Shown piece after piece: positions 22,560 through 30,556 of a stretch of DNA of 36,546 nucleotides; within the stretch, counting starts at the first letter, position 1; each line of letters opens with the position of its first letter. The notes beneath the pieces were generated by a model. The model was not told where the DNA came from, did no database searches, and saw only the letters and a list, made by a program, of their open reading frames with translations. Position numbers and translations under genes: made by a program. The DNA comes from Chloroflexota bacterium (GTDB lineage Bacteria; Chloroflexota; Dormibacteria; Dormibacterales; Dormibacteraceae), in NCBI GenBank assembly GCA_005879985.1, contig VBIA01000109.1, forward strand, positions 1 to 36,546, given 5' to 3'.

Positions 22560-22568
22560 CGGCTGCTC

Positions 22569-22574
22569 AGTTTA
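22569..22574 (-). promoter_or_regulatory. TAAACT motif (possible -10) before thrC
   Basis: TAAACTGAGC on the minus strand, 9 nt before the thrC ATG; its TAA is the stop codon of the upstream galM-like gene. The ten bases are identical to those before the ABC exporter at 16319-16324. No Shine-Dalgarno is seen, so a leaderless thrC transcript is possible. Confidence 0.4.
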
Positions 22575-23300
22575 GAGAGGGCGAATCTCGAGCCACCATT
22601 CGAGCAACTGGCCGTGCTGCAGCATCGGCGGCGGTTCGTCCGAATCCGGGCGGTCCCCGCCTCCAGTCGCGGGCTCGATCGCGACCTGCCGGTAGCCGCC
22701 GAGATCGCCGTTGCAGATCCAGATCCCGCAGTACGGAGTCATCTGGCGGTCCCAGGCGATCTCGATCGACTGCCCGCCCGGCCATCGAAGGCGAGCTCGG
22801 TCGATCTCGCCACGCGGCATGAAGAACTTGCCGCTCTTCCCCTCCGCAAAGCCCATGAGCCGCGCCCCGATGTCGATCTCCATCCCAGCCTCGTACCGGA
22901 AGAGCGGATGGGCACACCAGTAGCCAGGGATCTCAGTCGCACCGGCATTCGAGAGCACGTACGTGACCCGTACCACATCGCCGAGCTGGATGCTCCGCTC
23001 GAGGCGCCAGGGCAGCGCGCGCCCCTCACAGCTCATGACGCACGAGATCGAGTCCTGCGAGATCACCGCCCACGGCACGCGCCACGCTTCCCCATGATCC
23101 GACAGGGACCCCGTTGCCTCGACGGTGGGCACCATTTCGTCCCAGCCCCAAGCCCCACCATTTACGAACCCTTCCGCGGTAGGCTGGTCGACTCCGATGC
23201 CCTGGTCCAGTAGCTCCTCTCCGCGTAAGCGCAGCGACGTGACGCGCCCCCCTCGCTCGGGCCGGATGTCCATCCGCCACACATCCGAAGCCAACCTCAT
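22572..23300 (-). CDS. Aldose 1-epimerase-like (galactose mutarotase fold) protein
   Basis: A 242-aa protein from ATG 23300 (MRLASDVWRMDIRPERGGRV). The RPERGGRVTSLRLRGEELL opening, the GGAWGWDEMVPT segment and the HPLFRYEAGMEI segment match the beta-sandwich mutarotase-like fold, in which an Asp/Glu and His residues act on the sugar. A shorter start at 23273 is also possible. TAGCAT lies 10 bp before the ATG. The 5' end overlaps the divergent phosphoesterase gene by 35 bp. It probably leads the operon that continues with thrC. The sugar substrate is unknown. Confidence 0.75.
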   Translation of the reverse strand: MRLASDVWRMDIRPERGGRVTSLRLRGEELLDQGIGVDQPTAEGFVNGGAWGWDEMVPTVEATGSLSDHGEAWRVPWAVISQDSISCVMSCEGRALPWRLERSIQLGDVVRVTYVLSNAGATEIPGYWCAHPLFRYEAGMEIDIGARLMGFAEGKSGKFFMPRGEIDRARLRWPGGQSIEIAWDRQMTPYCGIWICNGDLGGYRQVAIEPATGGGDRPDSDEPPPMLQHGQLLEWWLEIRPL

Positions 23301-24171
23301 CGCTCTGACGATGCTAGCCATCGTGGCCGTCGCGGCCTGCGGCCAGTCGGGCGCCCGCCTCGTGACCACCAGCCCGACGCCACTGGCCGCGGTGCAACCG
23401 GCGGCATCGCCGAGCCCGACACCGGCGCCATCTCACGTCTTCGTGGTCGTGATGGAGAACCGCAGCTACGAGCAGGCTCTTGCCGGCGGCTACACCGCCC
23501 AGCTGGCCGCGAAGTACGCCGTCGCAACCAACTATCACGGCGTGTCGCACCCGAGCCTCCCCAACTACCTGGCGATGACGTCGGGAAGCACGTGGGGCAT
23601 CACCGACGACGGCTATCACGCACTGCCGGCCTCGGGGTTGGGGCAGCAGCTCACGCAGGCCGGGATCTCGTGGCGCGCGTACATGGAGGGCATGTCGCGC
23701 ACGTGCTTCTCGAGTCCCTATCCGTACGCGCTCAAGCACAACCCCTTCCCTTACTACGGCGGCAAGTGCCCGGCCGAGGTGGTGCCGTTCAGCAGCTTCG
23801 CGGCGGACATGGCGGACGCGAACGCGCCACGTTTCGTGTGGATCAGCCCGGGGCTCTGCAACGACGGGCACGACTGCTCGACCGGGGTCGCGGACAGGTA
23901 TCTGTCGCAGCTGGTGCCCGCCATCATGGCCACCGCCGCATGGCAGGAGAACGGTGTGCTCTTCATCACCTGGGACGAGGGCTATGACAGCGCGAACCAC
24001 GTGCTGACGCTCGTCATCCGGCCGGGGGGCGAGCACCAGGAATCGAGCGCGTATCACGACCACTACTCACTGCTTGCGACGATCGAGGACCGGCTCGGCG
24101 TGCCGCGTCTCGGTCAGGCCGCGAAGACGAGCTCGCTGCGCGAGCTGCTGGTCAGCGGCTCGGCGTCGTAG
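23266..24171 (+). CDS. Secreted phosphoesterase-family lipoprotein (acid phosphatase / phospholipase C-like)
   Basis: A 301-aa protein with a lipoprotein signal peptide: hydrophobic LTMLAIVAV followed by lipobox VAAC, with the Cys at residue 25. The body carries the phosphoesterase-family pattern VFVVVMENRSYEQAL, GVSHPSLPNYLAMTSG (metal and nucleophile region), and FITWDEGYDS near the end. A Pro/Ser/Ala linker (about 35-56) follows the Cys. ATG 23266 is chosen because the next ATG (23311) would leave too short a signal peptide. It is therefore likely anchored outside the membrane, releasing phosphate from an organic ester. Its end overlaps the menC-like gene by 20 bp. Confidence 0.85.
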   Translation: MSIRHTSEANLIALTMLAIVAVAACGQSGARLVTTSPTPLAAVQPAASPSPTPAPSHVFVVVMENRSYEQALAGGYTAQLAAKYAVATNYHGVSHPSLPNYLAMTSGSTWGITDDGYHALPASGLGQQLTQAGISWRAYMEGMSRTCFSSPYPYALKHNPFPYYGGKCPAEVVPFSSFAADMADANAPRFVWISPGLCNDGHDCSTGVADRYLSQLVPAIMATAAWQENGVLFITWDEGYDSANHVLTLVIRPGGEHQESSAYHDHYSLLATIEDRLGVPRLGQAAKTSSLRELLVSGSAS

Positions 24172-25288
24172 CCGAGGTCTTCTCCCGGCGCATCTCCATG
24201 GTCGACGTCGTCACCTCGCGCAGCCGCTCCTCGTCCACGGTCACTCCGAGCCCGGGTCCCGTGGGCACGCGCAGCCGGCCTCCTTGCAGGACGAAAGGCT
24301 CGGTGATGATGTCGCGGTGGTAGTAGCGGTCCGACGCTGACGTGTCGCCCGGCAGCGTGAAGTTGGACATCGCCGCCATCGCCACGTTGCCCGCGCGGCC
24401 GATGCCGGTCTCGAGCATGCCGCCCATCCACACCGGGATCGAATGCGACGCGCACAGGTCGTGGATGCGCCGCGCCTCCAGGTAGCCGCCAACGCGCCCC
24501 GGCTTGATATTGATGATCCGACACGCGTGCAGCTCGATCGCATCAGCGGCGGCCCGCAGCGAGTGGATCGACTCGTCCAGGCAGATCGGCGTGCTCACGA
24601 TCTCGGCCATCTGCGCGTGCGCCAGCACCTGGTCCTCCGGCATCGGCTGCTCGATCAGCAGCAGGTCGTAGGCGTCCAGCTCGGCGAGGTGCTTCGCGTC
24701 GGAGAGGTTGTACGCGGTGTTGGCGTCGACCTGCAGCGGCACATCGCCGAAGCGCTCGCGCACCGCGCGCACAGGCTCGATGTCCCAGCCGGGCTTGATC
24801 TTCAGCTTGATGCGCCGGTAGCCCTGGTCGAGAAACCCTCCGACCGTGCGCAGCAGCTCGGGAATCGTTCGGTGGATGCCGACCGACACGCCGCAGTCGA
24901 CCTCGGAGCGCACAGCGCCGAGGTACTTGCCGAACGATTCGCCACGCGCGCGCAACTGCGCGTCGAGGATCGCCATCTCGATCGCTGCCTTCGCCATCTG
25001 GTGACCGTGCACGTGGCGCAGCAGCCCGAAGACTTCCTCGGCTTTCAGATCCTCGCGAGCGACCAGTCGAGGCAGCAGGTGATGCGTCAACACGTGCTGT
25101 GCGCCATCGACGTACTCGGGCGAATAGGTGGGCTCCTCACCCGCGACGCATTCGCCCCATCCCTCGCCGTCTGAGGTGATCGCTTTCACCAGCAGGATGT
25201 CGCGATCTGACTGCACGCCGAACGAGGTCTCGAACGGCGCCACGAGCGGGATGCCGATGCGAATGAGCTCGACGGCCTCCAGCCTCAT
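24152..25288 (-). CDS. menC: o-Succinylbenzoate synthase / N-succinylamino acid racemase-like enzyme
   Basis: A 378-aa enolase-superfamily enzyme. The catalytic lysine motif KLKIKPG, metal ligands in VDANTAY, IEQPM and LDESIH, and the second lysine NIKPGRVGGY are all present and in order. This is the MenC/NSAR group of the muconate-lactonizing subgroup. It could make menaquinone precursor or racemise N-acylamino acids; no other men genes are nearby, so the assignment to OSBS or NSAR is open. ATG 25288 lies 5 bp after the aldo/keto reductase stop. The C-terminus (MRREKTSATTPSR) is a charged tail. Confidence 0.86.
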   Translation of the reverse strand: MRLEAVELIRIGIPLVAPFETSFGVQSDRDILLVKAITSDGEGWGECVAGEEPTYSPEYVDGAQHVLTHHLLPRLVAREDLKAEEVFGLLRHVHGHQMAKAAIEMAILDAQLRARGESFGKYLGAVRSEVDCGVSVGIHRTIPELLRTVGGFLDQGYRRIKLKIKPGWDIEPVRAVRERFGDVPLQVDANTAYNLSDAKHLAELDAYDLLLIEQPMPEDQVLAHAQMAEIVSTPICLDESIHSLRAAADAIELHACRIINIKPGRVGGYLEARRIHDLCASHSIPVWMGGMLETGIGRAGNVAMAAMSNFTLPGDTSASDRYYHRDIITEPFVLQGGRLRVPTGPGLGVTVDEERLREVTTSTMEMRREKTSATTPSR

Positions 25289-25293
25289 CTGGC

Positions 25294-26130
25294 CTAGCCT
25301 ACAGGCGCGAGCGAGCTCAGCCGCTCAGCCTCGTCGTCGGTCAGTTCGACGTCCGCGGCCGCAACGTTCTCCTCGACCTGCCTCACGCTGGACGCGCCCG
25401 GGATGGCCACGACGTTGGGCTTTCGGATCAGCCAGGCCAGCGCCACCTGCGCCGGCGTGGCTCCGTGCCTGGAGGCAATTTCGCGAAGGGCTTCCACCAG
25501 GGGCCCCGCCCGTGCGCGGCCGGCCGCACGAAAGCCGGCCCGAAAGCGCCGGAAGTTTCGCGGCGGCGCATCCTGGTACTTGCCCGAAAGCAGACCCTGC
25601 CCGAGCGGGCTGTAGGCGATCACGATCCGCCCTTCCTTCTGGGCCCACGGCACCATGTCGCGGTCGGGTTCACGGTGGACGAGGCTGAACAGGACCTGGT
25701 TGGACAGCACGGGCCCCCCGAGCGCCCGCTCCGCGTCCTGCCATTGCTTGAGCGAGAAGTTGCTGACGCCGATGTGCCCGACCCGCCCGGACTCGACGAG
25801 CCGTTTCATGCGCGGCATGGTCGCGCCCGCCGGGAACAGCGGGCTCGGCCAGTGCTGCTGGTACAGGTCGATGTGGTCGACACCCAGGCGGCGGGCGCTC
25901 GCCCGGGCGCGGGACTCGACCTGGAGCGGCAGACCGATCGGAAAGAGCTTCGTGGCCAGAAACACGCGCTCGCGGCGATCCCGGATCGCCTCGCCCACGA
26001 TGCGCTCGGACCGGCCCTGGCCGTAGATCTCGGCGGTGTCGATGAGGTTGACGCCGAGCTCGAGCGCGCGATGGACGATCGCCTTCGCGTCCTCGCTCGC
26101 GTAGCGGCTGCCGTAGCCCCACTCGAGACC
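25294..26130 (-). pseudogene. Aldo/keto reductase, N-terminus missing
   Basis: The frame contains all four catalytic residues of aldo/keto reductases: Asp and Tyr in NLIDTAEIYGQG, Lys in FLATKLFP, His in LYQQHWPS; then VGHIGVSNFS and the cofactor end AIPGASSVRQVEEN. It begins abruptly at about SRGLEWGYGSRYAS, where homologues have roughly 25 more residues including the start. Upstream the codons belong to the NUDIX gene in another frame, so no proper start exists; the first start codon in frame is GTG 25998, which would omit Asp and Tyr. It looks like a deletion junction near 26124-26130. It is probably non-functional if real, and may be an assembly fault. Confidence 0.8.
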
Positions 26131-26695
26131 ACGACTCCATACCGAGGTAGTAGATGCGCATCTCGTTGAGCGTCAGCATCTCGCCCGCGAGCTTGTCGGT
26201 TTCGCGGATCGCGATGTTGTCGGTGTCGCCCTCGACGAGAAACACGACGCCGAGGTGCACGCGCGAGACCGGAGACGAGTCGTCGTTGAGCAGGCCGAGC
26301 AGCGTGGCGTCGAAGCGGCCTTCGTATACGACCTCCTCCTCCCACTCGCGCTTGAGGCCGTCGGCGATCGGGTCGCCGCCGCTGAGGTCGCCCGGGTTGA
26401 TGTGGCCCCCGATGCCGAGCGAGTACTGCTTGCGCAGCCGGCGCTCCGCCGACGCTCGCAGCCTGTGCGTGAGGAAGTACCTGTCGCCGTGGTGAAACAC
26501 GACGTAAGGGATGATCTGCTGGTAGGTCGGATCGTCCTCGACCTCGGCGCGCGGCTTGAAGAAATGCCGCTCGCGGATCACCTGCTGGTGTCGCTCGAGT
26601 CCCGCGGACACGAAGCCGTGCCAAGCCCCGTCGGGAAAGATGTCGTCGCGGCGCACGCACAGCACCGACTCCAGCGCGCGCGCTCCTGTCGTCAT
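26125..26695 (-). CDS. NUDIX hydrolase, C-terminus fused out of frame to next gene
   Basis: The NUDIX box is clear: GGHINPGDLSGGDP, then GLKREWEEEV (about residues 95-118), preceded by YFLTHRLRASAERRL. The protein begins at ATG 26695, 4-nt overlapping the B3/4 stop. Homologues end a few residues after the segment matching GMESWSR. Here the frame instead runs on through 25670 as a shadow of the aldo/keto reductase, so the native end has been lost at the junction near 26125. The catalytic core is intact, so partial activity is possible. The substrate, a nucleoside-diphosphate compound, is unknown. Confidence 0.75.
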
Positions 26696-27294
26696 GCCAT
26701 GCGCACCAGTCCGCGTCCGAACACGGCGACCAGCTCGGCGGTGCGGTCGATGTCGTCATCCGTCACCGGCAGGAAGTAGATCCACGCCGCGCGCTCGGTC
26801 TCCGTGGTGATCATCGTGCGCGCCGAGTCCGCGCTGGGGTTGCCGCAGGGGCCTTGAGCGTCAGCGACGCATAGGCGGCCGCCGACGTTGACGTGCTCTT
26901 TCCCGATTCCTGAGTAGCCTTCACCCTCCGCACCCAGCCTGATCGTCAGCTCATCGCCGCGGGCCTTCTCCAGGTCGTAGAGGCCGACCGGCACCTGCAG
27001 CTGCACAGAGAGAGCGTTCGCCACGTCCACCAATGAGTTGACGCGCGGGAGCGGTTCGCCTTTCTTCAACCTGCGCAGCAGCGCCTCGTTCGACGGCCGC
27101 GTACGAGTCGGGTCCGTACCGAATCGTCGGTACAGCGCGCGGGCGCGACCTACGTCGCCAACCGTGCCTGCGCGCACAGCCTGGGTCGCTCGGGCGATCT
27201 CCAGCTCGAAGTCCTCGCGCGGCTCGGTCACCTCGAGCTCGTAAAGCTCGAGCGCCACGAACTCGACGTCGAGGTCGCTGTGAACTTTCAGCAT
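26692..27294 (-). CDS. B3/B4 tRNA-binding domain protein
   Basis: A 200-aa stand-alone B3/4 domain, the part of phenylalanyl-tRNA synthetase beta subunit that edits misacylated tRNA. Typical run: ALYRRFGTDPTRTRPSNEA, then LPRVNSLVDVANALSVQL and VPVGLYDLEKA, with a late GNPSADSARTMIT. Starting at ATG 27294 overlaps the aroA stop by 7 nt; the longer frame is a shadow of aroA. Stand-alone forms are thought to remove wrong amino acids from tRNA or bind other RNAs. Linkage to aromatic amino acid genes suggests, but does not prove, phenylalanine/tyrosine quality control. Confidence 0.87.
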   Translation of the reverse strand: MLKVHSDLDVEFVALELYELEVTEPREDFELEIARATQAVRAGTVGDVGRARALYRRFGTDPTRTRPSNEALLRRLKKGEPLPRVNSLVDVANALSVQLQVPVGLYDLEKARGDELTIRLGAEGEGYSGIGKEHVNVGGRLCVADAQGPCGNPSADSARTMITTETERAAWIYFLPVTDDDIDRTAELVAVFGRGLVRMA

Positions 27295-28553
27295 GCCCCA
27301 GTCAGCGAGTCCAGCTGGTCGAAGAAACCGGGATACGAGATGTCCGCGCACTCGGCACCATCGATGGTGGTCTCGCCTTTCGCGAGCAGGCCCGCCACCG
27401 CGAACGCCATGGCCACGCGGTGATCGCCATGCGAGTGAACGCGCGCGCCCTCCAGGCGCGATGGACCGCGGATCTCCCACCCGTCGTCGAGCGTCTTGAT
27501 GTCGGCGCCCATCGCCTCCAGCCCTTCGGTCATCGCCTCGATGCGGTCCGACTCCTTGACCCTCAGCTCCCGCGCGCCGGCGATACGGCTCGTGCCAGGA
27601 AGCTGCGTGGCGGCGACCGCCAGCACCGGCAGCTCGTCGATCATGGCCGCCGCGTCGTCGGCGATGAGGTTGACCGGCGCCAGATCCCTGGCGCCCGCGA
27701 CCTCGAGCCACCCGACCGGCTCACCGCCGGCCTCGCTCGTGGCGCCCGCCGTCACGCCGAAGCCGGTGCGCCGGAGCAGCTCGACGAAGCCCGTCCTCGT
27801 CGGGTTCAGGCCGACGTCGCGGATGCGGATTCGCGAGCCGGCAATGAGCCCGCCGGCGACCAGCCAGAAGCTGGCGGCGCTGAGGTCGCCCGGAACGGTA
27901 AGCGCCAGCGGCCGGAGCCGCGACGCGCGCTCCACCCGAACGCCGTTTCCCTTCGGCGTCACCGGCGCGCCCATGGCCTGCAGCATCCGCTCGGTGTGAT
28001 CACGTGTGGCGACGGTTTCCACGACCTCCGTGACTCCGTCGGCGAAGAGGCCCGCAAGCAGCACCGCCGACTTCACCTGCGCGCTCGGGACGCGAGGCCG
28101 GTACTCGATGCCTCGCAGCGGCCCGCGACCGCCGACGCGCAGCGGCGGCCAGCTCACCTCCGCCCCCATCGCGCTGAGCGGCTCGACGACCCGATCCATG
28201 GGTCGCTTGCGCAGCGATGCGTCGCCGGTCAGCTCCGACCTGAATCCTTGCCCGGCCAGCACTCCCGCGAGCAGGCGCATCGTGGTGCCGGAGTTGCCGC
28301 AGTCGAGCGGGCCGCTCGCCTGACGCAGCCCGCCGACGCCTCGTCCGGCAACGGTGCCCTCGTCGACCTCGACACCCAGGGCCCGCAGGCACGCGGCGGT
28401 CGAGCGCACGTCCTCGCCGTGCGAAAGGCCGCGCAGGCTGCTCGTGCCGTCCGCGATGGCGCCGAGGATGAGCGCGCGGTGGGAGATCGACTTGTCGCCA
28501 GGCAGCCTCACCTCGCCGCGAAGCTGCCGCGCGCCCCGGACCGTCGCGATCAC
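27288..28553 (-). CDS. aroA: 3-Phosphoshikimate 1-carboxyvinyltransferase (EPSP synthase)
   Basis: Transfers enolpyruvyl from PEP to shikimate-3-phosphate, the step before chorismate. Length 421 aa. Motifs: LPGDKSISHRALILGAIA, DCGNSGTTMRLLAGVLAG (class II form rather than the NAGTAMR form), KRPMDRVVEPL and RVKESDRIEAM. It overlaps tyrA by 4 nt upstream and the B3/4 gene by 7 nt downstream, inside the aromatic supra-operon. Confidence 0.96.
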   Translation of the reverse strand: MIATVRGARQLRGEVRLPGDKSISHRALILGAIADGTSSLRGLSHGEDVRSTAACLRALGVEVDEGTVAGRGVGGLRQASGPLDCGNSGTTMRLLAGVLAGQGFRSELTGDASLRKRPMDRVVEPLSAMGAEVSWPPLRVGGRGPLRGIEYRPRVPSAQVKSAVLLAGLFADGVTEVVETVATRDHTERMLQAMGAPVTPKGNGVRVERASRLRPLALTVPGDLSAASFWLVAGGLIAGSRIRIRDVGLNPTRTGFVELLRRTGFGVTAGATSEAGGEPVGWLEVAGARDLAPVNLIADDAAAMIDELPVLAVAATQLPGTSRIAGARELRVKESDRIEAMTEGLEAMGADIKTLDDGWEIRGPSRLEGARVHSHGDHRVAMAFAVAGLLAKGETTIDGAECADISYPGFFDQLDSLTGAC

Positions 28554-29365
28554 GCGTTTTCGCGAGCCCAGCGCTCGCGGACGGATCGAGCCTCCTCGAA
28601 GAGCTCCACCAGCCGCGGGTCGTCCGCCTCGAGGTGACGGCGCAGGCGAGCGAGCTCGGCGCTGATCGCGTCGAGCATCGCGACCATGTTTTCCCGGTTG
28701 GTCTCGGCGATCCCCGCGTAGAGCTCAGGATCGCCGGCGGCGAGGCGGCTCATGTCGCGGAATCCGCTGCCCGCGACCTTCGACGCCTCAGGCCAGTCAG
28801 TTCGGTGCGACAGCGCGAGCACGTAGCCGATCGACAGCAGGAACGCCGCGTGGCTGACGCCCGCGACGAGCCTGTCGTGCGCGGCAGCGCTCATGACCAT
28901 CGGGTGGGAGCCGACCGACTCGATGAGCTCGACGACCTTCGGGTCGTGGCGCGTGATGATCCAGGGGGCGCCCTTGAAGATGGCCGGGTCCGCGGCGTCG
29001 ATTCCTGACGCCTCCTTGCCGCACATGGGGTGGCCGCCCACGAGATCCACGCCCGAAGCCGACGCCCAGTCCATTACGGCCGCCTTGGTGCTCGCCATGT
29101 CCGTGACCACTTTGGCCGCGGTCTTGCCGGCCAGTCGCTTGAACACGTCACGCATCGCGCGGACGGGCGCTGCGATGACCACCACGTCCGCGATGTCGAC
29201 CATGCTCAGGTCTGAGTGCGCAACCTCCACGATGCGGCGGTCCACCGCCTTGCGGACCACGGCCGGATCGCGGTCGCTGCCGACGATCGTGTGTCCTTTG
29301 CCATGCAGCGCGAGCGCGAACGACGAGCCCATGAGACCGAGACCGACCACGGCAACGGTCGCCAC
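28550..29365 (-). CDS. tyrA: Prephenate dehydrogenase
   Basis: Oxidative decarboxylation of prephenate to 4-hydroxyphenylpyruvate for tyrosine. The 271-aa protein has the NAD motif GLGLMGSSFALAL (residues 8-20), the substrate signature LVGGHPMCGKEASG and a helical C-terminal domain, with no ACT extension. A cyclohexadienyl (arogenate) specificity is also possible. The GTG at 29365 starts 7 bp after the aroF stop and the gene overlaps aroA by 4 nt. Confidence 0.93.
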   Translation of the reverse strand: MATVAVVGLGLMGSSFALALHGKGHTIVGSDRDPAVVRKAVDRRIVEVAHSDLSMVDIADVVVIAAPVRAMRDVFKRLAGKTAAKVVTDMASTKAAVMDWASASGVDLVGGHPMCGKEASGIDAADPAIFKGAPWIITRHDPKVVELIESVGSHPMVMSAAAHDRLVAGVSHAAFLLSIGYVLALSHRTDWPEASKVAGSGFRDMSRLAAGDPELYAGIAETNRENMVAMLDAISAELARLRRHLEADDPRLVELFEEARSVRERWARENA

Positions 29366-29372
29366 TACGACA

Positions 29373-30389
29373 CTAGGCGAGCTGTTTGGCCATCGCGCCG
29401 AGCAGGCGCCTGAGGTCGGCCATCAGCCGGTCGAACGCCGCGAAGTCGAGCGATTGCGCGCCGTCCGACAGCGCCTGGTTGGGCGTGGGATGCACCTCGA
29501 TGATGAGTCCGTGCGCGCCGGCCGCCACCGCGGCGAGCGACATGGGCCCGACCAGGGAATGGCGGCCTGTCGCCTGCGAAGGATCGACGATGACAGGCAG
29601 GTGCGACAGCTCGCTCACGAGCGGCACCGCGTTGAGGTCCAGGGTGAACCGGGTCGCGGTCTCGAACGTGCGGATGCCGCGCTCGCACAGGATCACGCCG
29701 CGGTTGCCCTGTGACAGCACGTACTCGGCGGCGAGCAACCACTCCTCGACGGTCGAGGACATGCCCCGCTTGAGCAGCACAGGCTTGCCCGAGCGCCCCG
29801 CCTCCTGCAGCAGCGCGTAGTTCTGCATGTTGCGAGTGCCAAGCTGAAGGATGTCCGCGTACCGCGCGACCATCTCCACGTCGGCGGGCGAGACGACCTC
29901 AGTCACGACTTTCAGGCCGGTCTCGTCGCGTGCGGCGGCCATCATCTTCAAGCCGGCCTCGCCCAGGCCCTGGAACGAGTACGGCGACGTGCGCGGCTTG
30001 AAGGCGCCGCCGCGCAGCACCTTCGCCCCCTGCGCGGCGACGTGCCGCGCGGTCTCGAGCAGCATCTCCTCGCCCTCGACCGAGCATGGTCCGGCCATGA
30101 CCACTACCTCATCGGCCCCGATCTTCACGCCGCCCACGTCGACGACAGTGTTCTGCGAGCGGAACTCGCGGCTCGCGAGCTTGAACGGCTTGGTGATGGG
30201 AATGATCTCGTGGATTCCGCCGAGGTGCGAGAAAGCCTCGCGGTAGGCGTACGCGTTGGCGCCGATGACGCCGATGAGCGTTCGCTCCTCGCCACGAGAA
30301 AGCTCCGTCTTCAGACCGATCTCGTGCACGCGCTCGACCACCGCATTGATCTCGCCCTCGGTGGCGGTGTGGCCCATGACGATGATCAA
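29373..30389 (-). CDS. aroF: 3-Deoxy-7-phosphoheptulonate synthase (Thermotoga-type DAHP synthase)
   Basis: Joins PEP and erythrose-4-phosphate at the entry of the shikimate pathway. The start is set at TTG 30389: this gives (M)IIVMGHTATEGEINAVVE, matching the ACT-like N-terminal domain of the Thermotoga maritima enzyme, and GGAG lies 9 bp upstream. The resulting 338 aa is the same length as that enzyme. Then GPCSVEGEEMLLETA, RGGAFKPRTSPYSFQGLG and ILCERGIRTFE. The ACT-like domain normally gives feedback control by tyrosine or phenylalanine. The TTG overlaps a short upstream ORF stop as TTGA. Confidence 0.94.
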   Translation of the reverse strand: MIIVMGHTATEGEINAVVERVHEIGLKTELSRGEERTLIGVIGANAYAYREAFSHLGGIHEIIPITKPFKLASREFRSQNTVVDVGGVKIGADEVVVMAGPCSVEGEEMLLETARHVAAQGAKVLRGGAFKPRTSPYSFQGLGEAGLKMMAAARDETGLKVVTEVVSPADVEMVARYADILQLGTRNMQNYALLQEAGRSGKPVLLKRGMSSTVEEWLLAAEYVLSQGNRGVILCERGIRTFETATRFTLDLNAVPLVSELSHLPVIVDPSQATGRHSLVGPMSLAAVAAGAHGLIIEVHPTPNQALSDGAQSLDFAAFDRLMADLRRLLGAMAKQLA

Positions 30390-30556
30390 GTCGAGGAGCT
30401 CCGCGATAGGGCGCCGAGAGATTCGGCGCATCGGCGGCCTAGACGAAGGCGGCACGAGCACCAGACCGGAGCGCATTCGGAGAATGCGTGAGGACCGGAG
30501 CGCAAGGGCCAACGCACGTATCGGGCGCCCAGGCGCCGAAGATCCGGCGTACTCAT
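30386..30556 (-). CDS. Putative 56-aa coupling/leader ORF between aroH and aroF
   Basis: An ORF (MSTPDLRRLGARYVRWP...) whose ATG overlaps the aroH stop as ATGA and whose TGA overlaps the aroF TTG as TTGA. It thereby carries ribosomes from one gene to the next. It is rich in Arg and Ser, contains two Trp (16, 32), one Tyr and one Phe, and has no recognisable domain. It spans a hairpin and direct repeats at 30464-30504. The double overlap suggests real translation, either for coupling or as a regulatory peptide; chance is not excluded. Confidence 0.45.
   Translation of the reverse strand: MSTPDLRRLGARYVRWPLRSGPHAFSECAPVWCSCRLRLGRRCAESLGALSRSSST
30464..30504. repeat. 12-bp direct repeats flanking a hairpin upstream of aroF
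   Basis: GACCGGAGCGCA occurs at 30464-30475 and again at 30493-30504, 29 bp apart. Between and over them lies the palindrome CGCATTC / GAATGCG (30472-30488, loop GGA). On the mRNA this is about 75-125 nt before the aroF start. The spacing is not a multiple of three, so coding does not explain it. It could be an operator or RNA element. Confidence 0.65.

Noticed and set aside
27295-27711. Longer start for the B3/4 protein
   Set aside because: The extra codons lie within aroA in another frame and have shadow-like composition; ATG 27294 fits the domain start.
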